From Nocardioides sp. Arc9.136 (GTDB lineage: Bacteria > Actinomycetota > Actinomycetes > Propionibacteriales > Nocardioidaceae), in assembly GCF_030506255.1 (NCBI RefSeq), contig NZ_CP113431.1, positions 3,855,001 to 3,919,000 of the forward strand: DNA of 64,000 bases, written 5' to 3'. The stretch's first letter is position 1. Every line of letters begins with the position of its first letter. Of this stretch, positions 33,947 to 42,383 are shown piece after piece. The translations under genes were made by a program, and so were the position numbers. Below the pieces are notes generated by a model, which searched no databases, was not told the DNA's origin, and was given only the letters and a program-made list of their open reading frames with translations.

Positions 33947-34990
33947 TCAGCCGGTCGGGTTCATCACCGCGCGCAGCTTGTCCGCGATCTCGGCGCAGGC
34001 GGCGCGCGAGGTGCGACCGGCCCCGACGATGTTGAGGAAGCCGTGGATCTGGTCGGGGAACCGGCGCAGCTCCACCTCCACCCCCGCGTCGGCCAGCTTC
34101 GCGGCGTACGCCTCGCCCTCGTCGCGCAGCGGGTCGAACCCCGCGGTGACGACGTACGCCGGCGCCAGCCCGGCCGGAAGCTCGGCGCGCAGCGGGGCGA
34201 CCCGCGGGTCGGTGCGGGTGGCGGCGTCGGGGGTGTAGGAGGCGACCGCGAGGTCCATGAACTCCTGGGTCAGGAACAGGCCCGACCCGAACATCCGCTT
34301 GCTCTCGGTCTCCCCCGCCACGTCGGTGGCGGGGTACACGAGCAGCTGCCAGGCCAGCGGGAGCCCCGCGCGGGCGGCGTCGATCGCGACCGTGGCGCTG
34401 AGGTTGCCGCCGGCGGAGTCGCCGCCCACGGCGATCCGCGAGGGGTCGGCGCCGAGGGACCCGGCGTGCTCCAGGACCCAGTGGTACGCCGCGAGCGCGT
34501 CGTCGTGCGCGGCCGGGAAGGGGTGCTCGGGGCTGAGGCGGTAGTCAACGGCGAGCACCCGCACGCCGGCCCGCTCGGCGAGGAACCGGCAGGTCGCGTC
34601 GTGGGTCTCGAGGTCGCCGAAGAAGAAGCCCCCGCCGTGGAAGAACAGCAGGAGCGGCCCCGGTGTCGCCACCGGCGCCCCGGCCGCCGAGGGGGTGTAG
34701 AGCCGGCCGAGCAGCCCGGCGACGTTCACCTCGCGCACCGACCCGATCGGCTGGCGTCCGCCGGTGAGCCCGGTCTGCCGCACCGCGGCCTGCCGGCCGA
34801 GCTCGACCTCGAGGGTCTCGATGGCGGGCTCGCGGACGAGCCGCTGGATCCGCAGCATGAGCTGGAGGTCCGCGGCCAGCACCTGCCCGTCCCGTTCCAG
34901 CCGCGGTCCGGCGAGCACCCGCTGCACCGGCTCCGGGAGCCCCATCAGCGCCCGCAGCGCTGCCACCTCGACGCCCGTCCTCGCACCCAC
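33947..34990 (-). CDS. Alpha/beta hydrolase, hormone-sensitive-lipase family esterase
   Basis: This 347-residue enzyme carries [17 protein letters not shown] (oxyanion HGGG), the nucleophile elbow [11 protein letters not shown], an Asp in [11 protein letters not shown] and the His in [11 protein letters not shown], a complete Ser-Asp-His triad of the HSL family. It should hydrolyse short-chain esters. The first 75 residues form a helical cap. GTG 34990 follows the box TAGTGT (34998-35003) by 7 bases. It is divergent from ppk1 with 100 bases between them. The natural substrate is unknown. Confidence 0.9.
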   Translation of the reverse strand: MGARTGVEVAALRALMGLPEPVQRVLAGPRLERDGQVLAADLQLMLRIQRLVREPAIETLEVELGRQAAVRQTGLTGGRQPIGSVREVNVAGLLGRLYTPSAAGAPVATPGPLLLFFHGGGFFFGDLETHDATCRFLAERAGVRVLAVDYRLSPEHPFPAAHDDALAAYHWVLEHAGSLGADPSRIAVGGDSAGGNLSATVAIDAARAGLPLAWQLLVYPATDVAGETESKRMFGSGLFLTQEFMDLAVASYTPDAATRTDPRVAPLRAELPAGLAPAYVVTAGFDPLRDEGEAYAAKLADAGVEVELRRFPDQIHGFLNIVGAGRTSRAACAEIADKLRAVMNPTG

Positions 34991-35062
34991 GGCCCGGACA
35001 CTAACCGTCCACACGGCGGCCCCGGGCGCGCGTCCGCACAGCCGCCGCGAGCGACACCTGCC

Positions 35063-35084
35063 GTTCACCCGGCGGTGCCACACT
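35063..35084 (+). promoter_or_regulatory. Possible PHO box upstream of ppk1
   Basis: GTTCACCCGGC at 35063-35073 matches the 11-base unit of actinobacterial PHO boxes (GTTCACC core); the next 11 bases match poorly. It is 7 bases before the ppk1 start region, so PhoP control is possible but weakly supported. Confidence 0.3.
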
Positions 35085-35090
35085 GGCGAG

Positions 35091-37250
35091 GTGACCTTGG
35101 AGACCGGACCGGCGCAGGACGTGTTGCCCCGTGACGGGGCGCCGCACGACTCCTTCGACGTGGAGCCGCCGTACACCCCCGACCACGAGGCGCTCGCCGC
35201 CGTGGAGAAGTACGACGACCGGTTCCTCGACCGCGAGCTGTCCTGGCTGCGGTTCAACCAGCGGGTGCTCGAGCTCGCGGAGGACCCCGACCTGCCGCTG
35301 CTCGAGCGGGTCCGGTTCCTGGCGATCTTCACCAGCAACCTCGACGAGTTCTTCATGGTCCGGGTGGCCGGCCTCAAGCGCCGGATCGCCGCCGGGCTGG
35401 CCGTCCGCGCCGCCTCCGGGCTGATGCCGCGCGAGGTGCTGGAGCGGATCTGGCTGACCAGCCGGGAGCTCAGCGAGCGGCAGGTGTGCCTGTTCCGCGA
35501 CGAGATCAACCCCGCGCTGCGCGACCACGGCATCGAGATCGTCCGCTGGAACGAGCTGGACGAGCAGGAGCAGAAGCACTGCAAGAAGCTGTTCAAGGAG
35601 CGGGTCTTCCCGGTGCTGACCCCGCTGGCGGTCGACCCGGCGCACCCCTTCCCCTACATCTCGGGGCTCTCGCTCAACCTCGCCGTCGTCCTGCGCGACC
35701 CCGGCACCGGCAAGCAGCACTTCGCGCGGGTGAAGGTGCCGCCGATCTTCGCGCGCTTCGTGCCGCTGGGGAACCAGCGGTTCGTGCCGCTCGAGGACGT
35801 CATGCGCGAGCGGCTCAAGCGGCTGTTCCCGGGCATGGACGTGCTGGAGGCGCACAGCTTCCGCGTGACCCGCAACGAGGACCTCGAGGTCGAGGAGGAC
35901 GACGCCGAGAACCTCCTCGCCGCGCTGGAGAAGGAGCTGCTGCGGCGCCGGTTCGGGCCGCCGGTGCGCCTGGAGGTCGAGGACACGATCACCCCCGCGG
36001 TGCTCGAGCTGCTCGTCTCCGAGCTCGGGGTGGCCGAGGAGGAGGTCTTCCGCCTGCCCGGCCCGCTGGACCTGCGCGGGCTGCACAGCATCGCCGACCT
36101 CGCGCGCGAGGAGCTGAAGTACCCGGCCTTCGTGCCCACCACCCACGCCCGGCTGGCCGAGGTGGAGTCCGCGGCGCCGGTCGACGTGTTCAAGGCGGCC
36201 CGGCGCGGTGACGTGCTGCTGCACCACCCCTACGACTCGTTCGCCACCTCGGTGCAGCGCTTCCTCGAGCAGGCCGCCGCCGACCCGCACGTGCTGGCGA
36301 TCAAGCAGACGCTCTACCGCACCTCCGGCGACTCCCCCATCATCGACGCCCTCATCGACGCCGCCGAGGCCGGCAAGCAGGTGCTGGTCATCGTCGAGAT
36401 CAAGGCCCGCTTCGACGAGGAGGCCAACATCCGGTGGGCCCGCAAGCTCGAGCAGGCGGGCTGCCACGTCGTGTACGGCCTGGTCGGGCTGAAGACCCAC
36501 TGCAAGCTCTCGATGGTGGTGCGCGAGGAGCCCGACGGGATCCGGCGCTACACCCACATCGGGACCGGCAACTACAACCCGAAGACGTCGCGCACCTACG
36601 AGGACCTCGGGCTGATCACCACCGACGACACCATCGGCGAGGACGTCGCCCACCTGTTCAACAACCTGTCCGGTTGGTCGCGCAACGCCTCCTACGAGGA
36701 GCTCCTGGTCGCGCCCGACTCGCTGCGAGCCGGGCTGGTCGAGCGCATCCACCGCGAGATCGCCCACCACCGGGCTGGGCGCGCGGCGCGGATCCGGCTC
36801 AAGGCCAACTCCGTGGTCGACGAGGCCGTCATCGACGCGCTCTACCTCGCCTCGCAGGAGGGCGTGCCGGTCCAGCTGCTGGTCCGCGGCATCTGCGCGC
36901 TGCGGCCGGGGGTCCCGGGGCTGTCGGAGACGATCGAGGTCCGCTCGGTGCTGGGGCGCTTCCTCGAGCACAGCCGGATCTTCTGGTTCGACAACGGCGG
37001 CGACGCCGAGGCCTGGATCGGCTCGGCCGACATGATGCACCGCAACCTCGACCGTCGCGTGGAGGTGCTGGTCCGGCTCCCGCAGGAGTCGAGCCGGCAG
37101 GCCGTGGACGACCTGCTGACCCTCGCCTTCGACGACGACACCGACGCCTGGACCCTCGGGCCCGACGGCGGGTGGGACCGCTCGCGCGGCCCCGTGCACC
37201 TGCAGGAGACGCTGATCGAGCGGCAGCGGAGGCGGCGTACGACGGGCTGA
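35091..37250 (+). CDS. ppk1: Polyphosphate kinase 1
   Basis: This 719-residue enzyme polymerises the gamma phosphate of ATP into polyphosphate. It shows [32 protein letters not shown], the phospholipase-D-like KTHCKL with a phosphorylatable His, and [19 protein letters not shown]. The length fits Ppk1 with a short N-terminal extension. GTG 35091 was chosen at the family start; the frame is open to 34764. It is followed by DUF47-pit phosphate transport genes and lies near mutT1, as in M. tuberculosis Rv2984-Rv2985. Confidence 0.95.
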   Translation: MTLETGPAQDVLPRDGAPHDSFDVEPPYTPDHEALAAVEKYDDRFLDRELSWLRFNQRVLELAEDPDLPLLERVRFLAIFTSNLDEFFMVRVAGLKRRIAAGLAVRAASGLMPREVLERIWLTSRELSERQVCLFRDEINPALRDHGIEIVRWNELDEQEQKHCKKLFKERVFPVLTPLAVDPAHPFPYISGLSLNLAVVLRDPGTGKQHFARVKVPPIFARFVPLGNQRFVPLEDVMRERLKRLFPGMDVLEAHSFRVTRNEDLEVEEDDAENLLAALEKELLRRRFGPPVRLEVEDTITPAVLELLVSELGVAEEEVFRLPGPLDLRGLHSIADLAREELKYPAFVPTTHARLAEVESAAPVDVFKAARRGDVLLHHPYDSFATSVQRFLEQAAADPHVLAIKQTLYRTSGDSPIIDALIDAAEAGKQVLVIVEIKARFDEEANIRWARKLEQAGCHVVYGLVGLKTHCKLSMVVREEPDGIRRYTHIGTGNYNPKTSRTYEDLGLITTDDTIGEDVAHLFNNLSGWSRNASYEELLVAPDSLRAGLVERIHREIAHHRAGRAARIRLKANSVVDEAVIDALYLASQEGVPVQLLVRGICALRPGVPGLSETIEVRSVLGRFLEHSRIFWFDNGGDAEAWIGSADMMHRNLDRRVEVLVRLPQESSRQAVDDLLTLAFDDDTDAWTLGPDGGWDRSRGPVHLQETLIERQRRRRTTG

Positions 37251-37357
37251 GCAGCACCGCGTGGTACCGCTTCCACCCCGTCTTCACCGGAGTGACCGGA
37301 GCGACGCGGTCCTCGCTTGCGTGATCTCGCGACCGTGCCCCTAGTCTGTCAGGCGTC

Positions 37358-37379
37358 GTTCACCCGTCGTTCAGGAGTC
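37358..37379 (+). promoter_or_regulatory. Candidate PHO box in front of the phosphate transport operon
   Basis: GTTCACCCGTC at 37358-37368 and GTTCAGGAGTC at 37369-37379 are adjacent 11-base direct repeats of the kind bound by PhoP in Streptomyces. They lie 6 bases before GTG 37385 and downstream of a TAGTCT box (37342-37347), so binding would more likely repress than activate. Confidence 0.4.
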
Positions 37380-37384
37380 ACTCC

Positions 37385-38002
37385 GTGGGACTGCGTTTCC
37401 GCCCGGTCGAGGCCACGTTCTACGACCAGTTCACCGAGCAGGCGAACCACCTCGTCACCGGCGCCAGGATCCTCGCCGAGATGCTCGCCGACGGCGCCGA
37501 CCACGAAGCCGTGGCCCAGCGCATGCGAGACGCCGAGCACGGCGCCGACGAGACCACCCACGCGATCATCCGGAAGGTGAACTCGACGTTCATCACGCCG
37601 TTCGACCGCGAGGACATCTACTCGCTCGCCTCCGGCCTCGACGACGTCATGGACATGATGGACGAGGTCGTCGACATGATCCTGCTCTACGAGGTGCGGC
37701 ACATGCCGGCCGAGGTCTCGGGCCAGGTCGAGCTGCTGCAGCGCTGTGCGGACCTCACCTCCGCCGCGATGCCGAACCTGCGCTCGATGCAGTCGCTCGA
37801 GGAGTACTGGATCGAGATCAACCGTCTCGAGAACGCCGGCGACAAGAACCACCGCCGGATCCTCGCCAACCTCTTCAGCGGCGACTACAAGACCATCGAG
37901 GTCCTCAAGCTCAAGGACATCGTCGAGGCTCTCGAGGACGCCATCGACGCGTTCGAGAAGGTCGCGAACACGGTGGAGCAGATCGCCGTCAAGGAGTCCT
38001 GA
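37385..38002 (+). CDS. DUF47 (PhoU-like) protein, Pit accessory
   Basis: This 205-residue all-helical protein matches DUF47, distantly related to PhoU, with AEHGADETTHAIIRKVNSTFITPFDREDIY and later repeats of the same three-helix pattern including LENAGDKNHRRILANLF. Members bind metal ions and regulate the adjacent Pit transporter. GTG 37385 gives the family start MGLRFRPVEATFYD. The pit gene starts 3 bases after the stop, so the two are cotranscribed. Confidence 0.93.
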   Translation: MGLRFRPVEATFYDQFTEQANHLVTGARILAEMLADGADHEAVAQRMRDAEHGADETTHAIIRKVNSTFITPFDREDIYSLASGLDDVMDMMDEVVDMILLYEVRHMPAEVSGQVELLQRCADLTSAAMPNLRSMQSLEEYWIEINRLENAGDKNHRRILANLFSGDYKTIEVLKLKDIVEALEDAIDAFEKVANTVEQIAVKES

Positions 38003-38005
38003 CCG

Positions 38006-39007
38006 GTGGAGCTCGCGATCATCATCGCGGTGGTCGTGGTCGCCCTCGTGTTCGACTACACGAACGGGTTCCACGACGCCGCCAACGCCATCGCGACCTC
38101 GGTCTCGACCCGCGCGCTCACGCCGCGGGTGGCCCTGGGACTCGCGGCGGTCATGAACTTCATCGGCGCCTTCCTCGGCCAGAAGGTCGCCAAGACCGTC
38201 TCCGAGGTGATCACGCCACCTGACGGCTCGCACGGGCTCGTCATCGTGATGGCGGGCCTGATCGGCGCCATCACCTGGAATCTCATCACCTGGTACTACG
38301 GCCTGCCGTCGTCCTCATCGCACGCCCTCATCGGCGGCCTGGTCGGCGCCGCGCTCGCCGCCAGCGTCTCGGTCTCCTGGTCGACGGTCATCGACAAGGT
38401 CGTCCTGCCGATGCTGATCTCGCCGGTCTTCGCCTTCGGCCTCGGCTTCCTGATGATGCTCGCGATCATGTGGATCTTCCGCCGGGTCAACCCGCACAAG
38501 GCCCACCGCGGCTTCAAGCTGGCGCAGACCGCCTCGGCCGCCGCCATGGCGCTCGGCCACGGCCTGCAGGACGCCCAGAAGACGATGGGCGTCATCTTCC
38601 TCGCCCTCCTCGCCGGTGGGTACGTCGGCGCCGACGACGACCTGCCGCTCTGGGTCATCTTCGCGGCCGCCGCCGCCATCTCGGCCGGCACCTGGGCCGG
38701 TGGCTGGCGCATCATGCGCACCCTGGGCCGCCGGATCATCCACCTCGACCCCGCCCGCGGCTTCGCCGCCGAGTCGGTCGCCGCGTCGGTGCTCTACACC
38801 ACCGCCTACGCCTTCGAGGCCCCCATCTCCACCACCCACACGATCACCTCCGCCGTCATGGGCGTCGGTGCCACCAAGCGGTTCTCCGCCGTGCGGTGGG
38901 GTGTCGCCCGCTCGATCGTCGTCGCCTGGGTGTCTACCTTCCCCGCCGCCGGCGCCATGGCGGCCGCGGTCTACCTCATCTGCCGGTACGTGTTCCAGCT
39001 GCCGTAG
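38006..39007 (+). CDS. pit: Low-affinity inorganic phosphate transporter
   Basis: This 333-residue PiT-family carrier has about ten hydrophobic segments and the signature FHDAANAIATSVSTRALTP near residue 20, repeated in altered form in the second half around LGHGLQDAQKTMG. It imports phosphate, often as a metal phosphate, with protons. GTG 38006 is 3 bases after the DUF47 stop. A near-perfect 23-bp hairpin 34 bases downstream likely terminates the operon. Confidence 0.95.
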   Translation: MELAIIIAVVVVALVFDYTNGFHDAANAIATSVSTRALTPRVALGLAAVMNFIGAFLGQKVAKTVSEVITPPDGSHGLVIVMAGLIGAITWNLITWYYGLPSSSSHALIGGLVGAALAASVSVSWSTVIDKVVLPMLISPVFAFGLGFLMMLAIMWIFRRVNPHKAHRGFKLAQTASAAAMALGHGLQDAQKTMGVIFLALLAGGYVGADDDLPLWVIFAAAAAISAGTWAGGWRIMRTLGRRIIHLDPARGFAAESVAASVLYTTAYAFEAPISTTHTITSAVMGVGATKRFSAVRWGVARSIVVAWVSTFPAAGAMAAAVYLICRYVFQLP

Positions 39008-39040
39008 GTCTCGCTCCTCTCCTGCTTGACTTCGGGAGGA

Positions 39041-39102
39041 GGTAGTCCGGCACGAGCGCGCCCTTCCGGTCGACCTGAGGGGCGCGCTCGTGACGGACTA
39101 CC
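39041..39102. terminator. Long hairpin after pit, GTAGTCCGGCAC family
   Basis: A 23-base arm at 39041-39063 pairs with 39080-39102 with one mismatch and a 16-base loop. It separates pit from the convergent DUF559-like gene. The outer arm GGTAGTCCGGCAC recurs near 40293-40394 on the other side of that gene. Confidence 0.75.
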
Positions 39103-39134
39103 CCGACGCCGGCCAGCCACCCGTCGAGGGCGGC

Positions 39135-40118
39135 TCAGGCAGCGGATGCACGGCGCAGCGCCCGCCGCTGCTCCACCGCGTGGGTCGGCACCCAGCCGGG
39201 CGGCAGCTCAAGGGTGAAGCGACGATCCGCGGCGGGTCGCCGTGCGGCGCGCTCGTACGCCGAGCGGAGCCGCCAGAGGTAGCCCATCGGGTCGCGTCGG
39301 TCCGCAGCCACCTGCACCACCAGCTCGAGCCCAGCCGCTCGCAAGCGCTCCTCCCTGATCAGGTCACGGTGACGTTGCGGGCCGCCGAGGTGACCGGAGC
39401 CGTCGTACTCGCCGACCACTCCCGCCTCGGGGTCGATCAGGTCGGGCGTGGCCAGGTGTCGACCGTCCAGGCCGAACACCGGTCGGTTCGTCAGCGGCGC
39501 GGCCCGACCGGCGTCGAGCACCCACTGGAGACGCATGAGGCTCTCCTGAGGTGACCACACGTTCTCGTCGGCCAAGTCGAGGGCGGCCCGCGTCTGCGGC
39601 ACCCCCGTCCACGAGGCCAGCCGCTCGGCGGCGTAGGTCCTCACCTCCGCCACAGTGACGAGGTCTGCACGGCATGCCATGTCCAGCACCACGACCGCCG
39701 CACGCACGTCGCGCGCGTGCCGCACTTCGAAGCACACCGAGCGGAGCACCGTCGTCATCGGCAGCCCGTCATCGGTGAGGAGCTCGTCCGGAGCAAGTCG
39801 CTCCTTCGTCGGTGCGCGGAGCCGGTCCTGGCGCAGGTTGCCCGGACCGATGGCCAGCGCGACCGGGCGCAGTGTCCGCCCGTCGTCCTCGACGCCCTCG
39901 ACGCCCTCGAACCACCGTGCGCCGAGCCAGTGCAACGCTGCCCAGCCGGTCACCCCGCCATAGGCGGGCAGGACAGCAGCGGCCTCGACGATGCGCTGGA
40001 CCGGCAGGTCGGGATCGACGACGGACGGCACGTAGAGCCCGCTGGCAGTCCGTCGCCAGGCAGGACCCCGCGCTTGCTTGGGAGTGGGACCCGACCGGCC
40101 GTCGGCATCCACCCGCAC
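39135..40118 (-). CDS. DUF559/AbiEi-like protein with endonuclease-like C-terminal domain
   Basis: This protein of about 327 residues has an N-terminal region with a winged-helix-like GLYVPSVVDPDLPVQRIVEAA segment and a C-terminal segment VGEYDGSGHLGGPQRHRD followed by REERLRAAGLELVVQVAADR. That C-terminal layout is typical of the restriction-endonuclease-like DUF559 fold common in actinobacterial AbiEi-type proteins. GTG 40118 is a guess; the frame is open to 40319 but that part crosses a repeat. No partner antitoxin or toxin gene is adjacent. Function is unknown. Confidence 0.6.
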   Translation of the reverse strand: MRVDADGRSGPTPKQARGPAWRRTASGLYVPSVVDPDLPVQRIVEAAAVLPAYGGVTGWAALHWLGARWFEGVEGVEDDGRTLRPVALAIGPGNLRQDRLRAPTKERLAPDELLTDDGLPMTTVLRSVCFEVRHARDVRAAVVVLDMACRADLVTVAEVRTYAAERLASWTGVPQTRAALDLADENVWSPQESLMRLQWVLDAGRAAPLTNRPVFGLDGRHLATPDLIDPEAGVVGEYDGSGHLGGPQRHRDLIREERLRAAGLELVVQVAADRRDPMGYLWRLRSAYERAARRPAADRRFTLELPPGWVPTHAVEQRRALRRASAA

Positions 40119-40292
40119 CGGCGTGACAGCGGCAGGGTGGCCCGCATGGAGGCGCAGGGGTCGGGGGCTTGATCGAGGCACCCGGCCACGTTCGCCTCGC
40201 GATCCCACCAGTGGGCGGGCCAAGCGAGCCGTCTGGGGACAGCTCGCCCGACGTGGTCCCTGTGGAGGTTTGCGGGCGGAGGCCATGGCCGA

Positions 40293-40394
40293 GGTAGTCC
40301 GACACGGAGGGGCCCTCATCCCCGCACGAAAGGGCCGCCGTGTGCCGGACTACCGCAAGACAGCCGCCCAAGGGCCCACACGTGCCGGACTACC
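40293..40394. repeat. GTAGTCCG/CGGACTAC hairpin units
   Basis: GGTAGTCCGACAC at 40293-40305 faces GTGCCGGACTACC ending at 40354, and a third copy GTGCCGGACTACC lies at about 40382-40394. The units match the outer arms of the hairpin at 39041-39102. They fill the gap between the DUF559-like gene and mutT1. Confidence 0.7.
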
Positions 40395-40424
40395 GCAGCA
40401 CAGCGACCAGCCACAGGCGAGCGG

Positions 40425-41291
40425 TCAGGGGGTCAGCGACTCGGAGGCGACGACGGCACCCCGCCGGTGGTGGGCGACGAGGAGGCCGGCGGGGGCGAGG
40501 CGGGGGTCGGGGAGGCCGAGGGCGGCGGCGACGTGCGGCAGGACGGGCCGGTGGCTGCACAGGAGGGTGGGGTCGCGGCGGTCGAGGAGGTCGGCGACGA
40601 CGCGGCGCACGGCGGCGGGGGTGGCGTCCTCCTCGCTGAGCAGCCGCTCCTCGTGCGGGGCGAGGCCCGCGGCGCCGGCGTACGGCAGGACGGTCTCGAG
40701 GCAGCGGGTGCTGGAGGAGCTGACCAGGTGCCGGACGCCGTACGCCGCGAGGAGCGGCACCAGCGCGAGCGCCTCGTCCCGGCCGGCGGGCGCGAGCGGG
40801 CGGAGCCGATCGTCCTCGCGCCACTGCTTGCGCGGGTGGGCCTGGCCGTGGCGCAGGACGAGCAGCGGGGTCGTGCCGCGGGGCGCGGCGAGCGCCTCGG
40901 TGAGGGTGGCGCCGTCGTGGGGGTAGGAGAGGCGGGCGGGCGCGTCGGCCAGCGGCACCCACGCCACCTGGTCGATCTCGTCGCCGTAGGCGTAGCCCGA
41001 GACGTCGGTGGGCGCGTCGGGGAGGACCCGGCCGGTCCAGTAGTGCACGGTCTTCATCCGCCCGCCCGCGACCGGGTACCGCTGCGCACTGAGCGCCGGA
41101 CCGAGCCGCACCGCGAGCCCGGTCTCCTCGGCCACTTCGCGCACCGCGGCCACCGCCCGGTGCTCGCCCGGGTCGAGCTTGCCCTTCGGGAAGGACCAGT
41201 CGTCGTACTTCGGCCGGTGCACCAGCAGCACCGAGCGCGTGCCGTCCGGCCCTCGCCCCAGCACGACCGCTCCCGCGGACTGCACGTCCAT
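40425..41291 (-). CDS. mutT1: MutT1-like NUDIX hydrolase fused to histidine phosphatase
   Basis: This 288-residue protein joins a NUDIX domain (GKLDPGEHRAVAAVREVAEETGL, the Nudix box, residues 35-57) to a histidine phosphatase domain beginning LLVLRHGQAHPRKQWREDDR with the RHG motif and a later SHRPVLP. Mycobacterial MutT1 (Rv2985) has the same two domains, cleans oxidised nucleotides and hydrolyses diadenosine polyphosphates, and lies beside ppk1. ATG 41291 is used. It is divergent from 41310 with only 18 bases between the starts. Confidence 0.93.
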   Translation of the reverse strand: MDVQSAGAVVLGRGPDGTRSVLLVHRPKYDDWSFPKGKLDPGEHRAVAAVREVAEETGLAVRLGPALSAQRYPVAGGRMKTVHYWTGRVLPDAPTDVSGYAYGDEIDQVAWVPLADAPARLSYPHDGATLTEALAAPRGTTPLLVLRHGQAHPRKQWREDDRLRPLAPAGRDEALALVPLLAAYGVRHLVSSSSTRCLETVLPYAGAAGLAPHEERLLSEEDATPAAVRRVVADLLDRRDPTLLCSHRPVLPHVAAALGLPDPRLAPAGLLVAHHRRGAVVASESLTP

Positions 41292-41297
41292 GGCGGT

Positions 41298-41303
41298 TAG
41301 TCT
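41298..41303 (+). promoter_or_regulatory. -10 box TAGTCT of a leaderless gene
   Basis: TAGTCT ends 6 bases before GTG 41310. It overlaps the region where the divergent mutT1 promoter must lie, so the two promoters may compete. Confidence 0.5.
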
Positions 41304-41309
41304 CACACC

Positions 41310-42374
41310 GTGCCGGCGCGGTGGAAGGTCCTGGGTGCCGTGCTGGCCCTCGTCGTCGTGACCGTCGTCGCGGTGGCCGGCTGGCGCTGGTGGTCCGCCC
41401 GCGACCGCACCGACCTCCAGCAGGCGATGGCCGTGGCGCCGAGCGACGGCGAGCGGTTCTCCTTCACCGACTGGGCCGCCGTGCGCGCCGAGCTCGGGAG
41501 CGACGTCGACGCGGACTCCCCCGCCGGCGACGTGCGGGCGATGCTCGACGAGGCCTTCGACGCCGACCTCGCGGCGACGTCGGCGCTGGTGGAGAGCAGC
41601 GAGCAGCTGCAGAGCCGGTACGGCTTCTCCCCGGCCAGCCTGGAGTGGGAGCTGTTCAGCCAGGGGGCGTCCGGGGCCGCGGTCGTCATGCGGCTCGGCG
41701 AGGACGCCGGGACCGACGACGTCGCCGACCGGCTCCGCGAGATCGGGTACACCGAGCCCGAGGACGACGACGGCGTCTGGACCGGCGGCGACACCCTGCT
41801 GGCGGGGATCGGCGACGTGACGCCGGAGCTGGCCCACGTCGCGCTGGACGCCGACGCCGGCCTGGTGGTCGCCAGCGACAACGTCGAGTACCTCCGTGGG
41901 CTCCTCGGGGGCGACGGGGCCGTCCTGGAGGGTCTCGACGACGAGGACCTCGACGACGCGGTCGCGCAGGCGGGCGAGCCGGTCGCCGCCGCGGTCTACA
42001 CCGCCGACAACGTCTGCAGCGCGCTGGCGATGTCCCAGGCCGACCCCACGGACGCGGCCGAGGGCGAGCGGCTGGTCGACGAGGCCGGCGGGGTGCACCC
42101 GCTGACCGGGTTCGTCATGGCGACGCAGCCCGGCGGCGACGTACGCGTCGCGATGGCGCTGGAGTCCGCCGACCAGGCGCGGGAGGACGCCGACAGCCGG
42201 GCGACGCTGGCCGCCGGGCCCGCCCCGGGCCAGGGCGGCGACTTCGCCGACCGCTTCGAGCTCGGCCGGGTCGCCGCCGAGGACGAGGTCGTGACGATGG
42301 ACCTGGCGCCGGTCGAGGGCAGCTACGTGCTCTCCGACCTCTCGACCGGCCCCGTCCTCTTCGCCACCTGCTGA
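41310..42374 (+). CDS. Membrane-anchored extracytoplasmic protein, unknown (DUF3352-like)
   Basis: This 354-residue protein has one N-terminal membrane segment (VLGAVLALVVVTVVAVAGW, residues 7-25) followed by a large acidic domain with many Asp and Glu, which would face outside. The layout and motifs such as RYGFSPASLEWELFSQG resemble DUF3352-type proteins of unknown role, with low certainty. GTG 41310 follows TAGTCT. It is convergent with copA with a 9-base gap. Confidence 0.6.
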   Translation: MPARWKVLGAVLALVVVTVVAVAGWRWWSARDRTDLQQAMAVAPSDGERFSFTDWAAVRAELGSDVDADSPAGDVRAMLDEAFDADLAATSALVESSEQLQSRYGFSPASLEWELFSQGASGAAVVMRLGEDAGTDDVADRLREIGYTEPEDDDGVWTGGDTLLAGIGDVTPELAHVALDADAGLVVASDNVEYLRGLLGGDGAVLEGLDDEDLDDAVAQAGEPVAAAVYTADNVCSALAMSQADPTDAAEGERLVDEAGGVHPLTGFVMATQPGGDVRVAMALESADQAREDADSRATLAAGPAPGQGGDFADRFELGRVAAEDEVVTMDLAPVEGSYVLSDLSTGPVLFATC

Positions 42375-42383
42375 GGACCGCCG

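Noticed and set aside
39135..40118. Type IV toxin-antitoxin pair
   Set aside because: The DUF559-like protein resembles AbiEi-type proteins, but no partner gene lies next to it.
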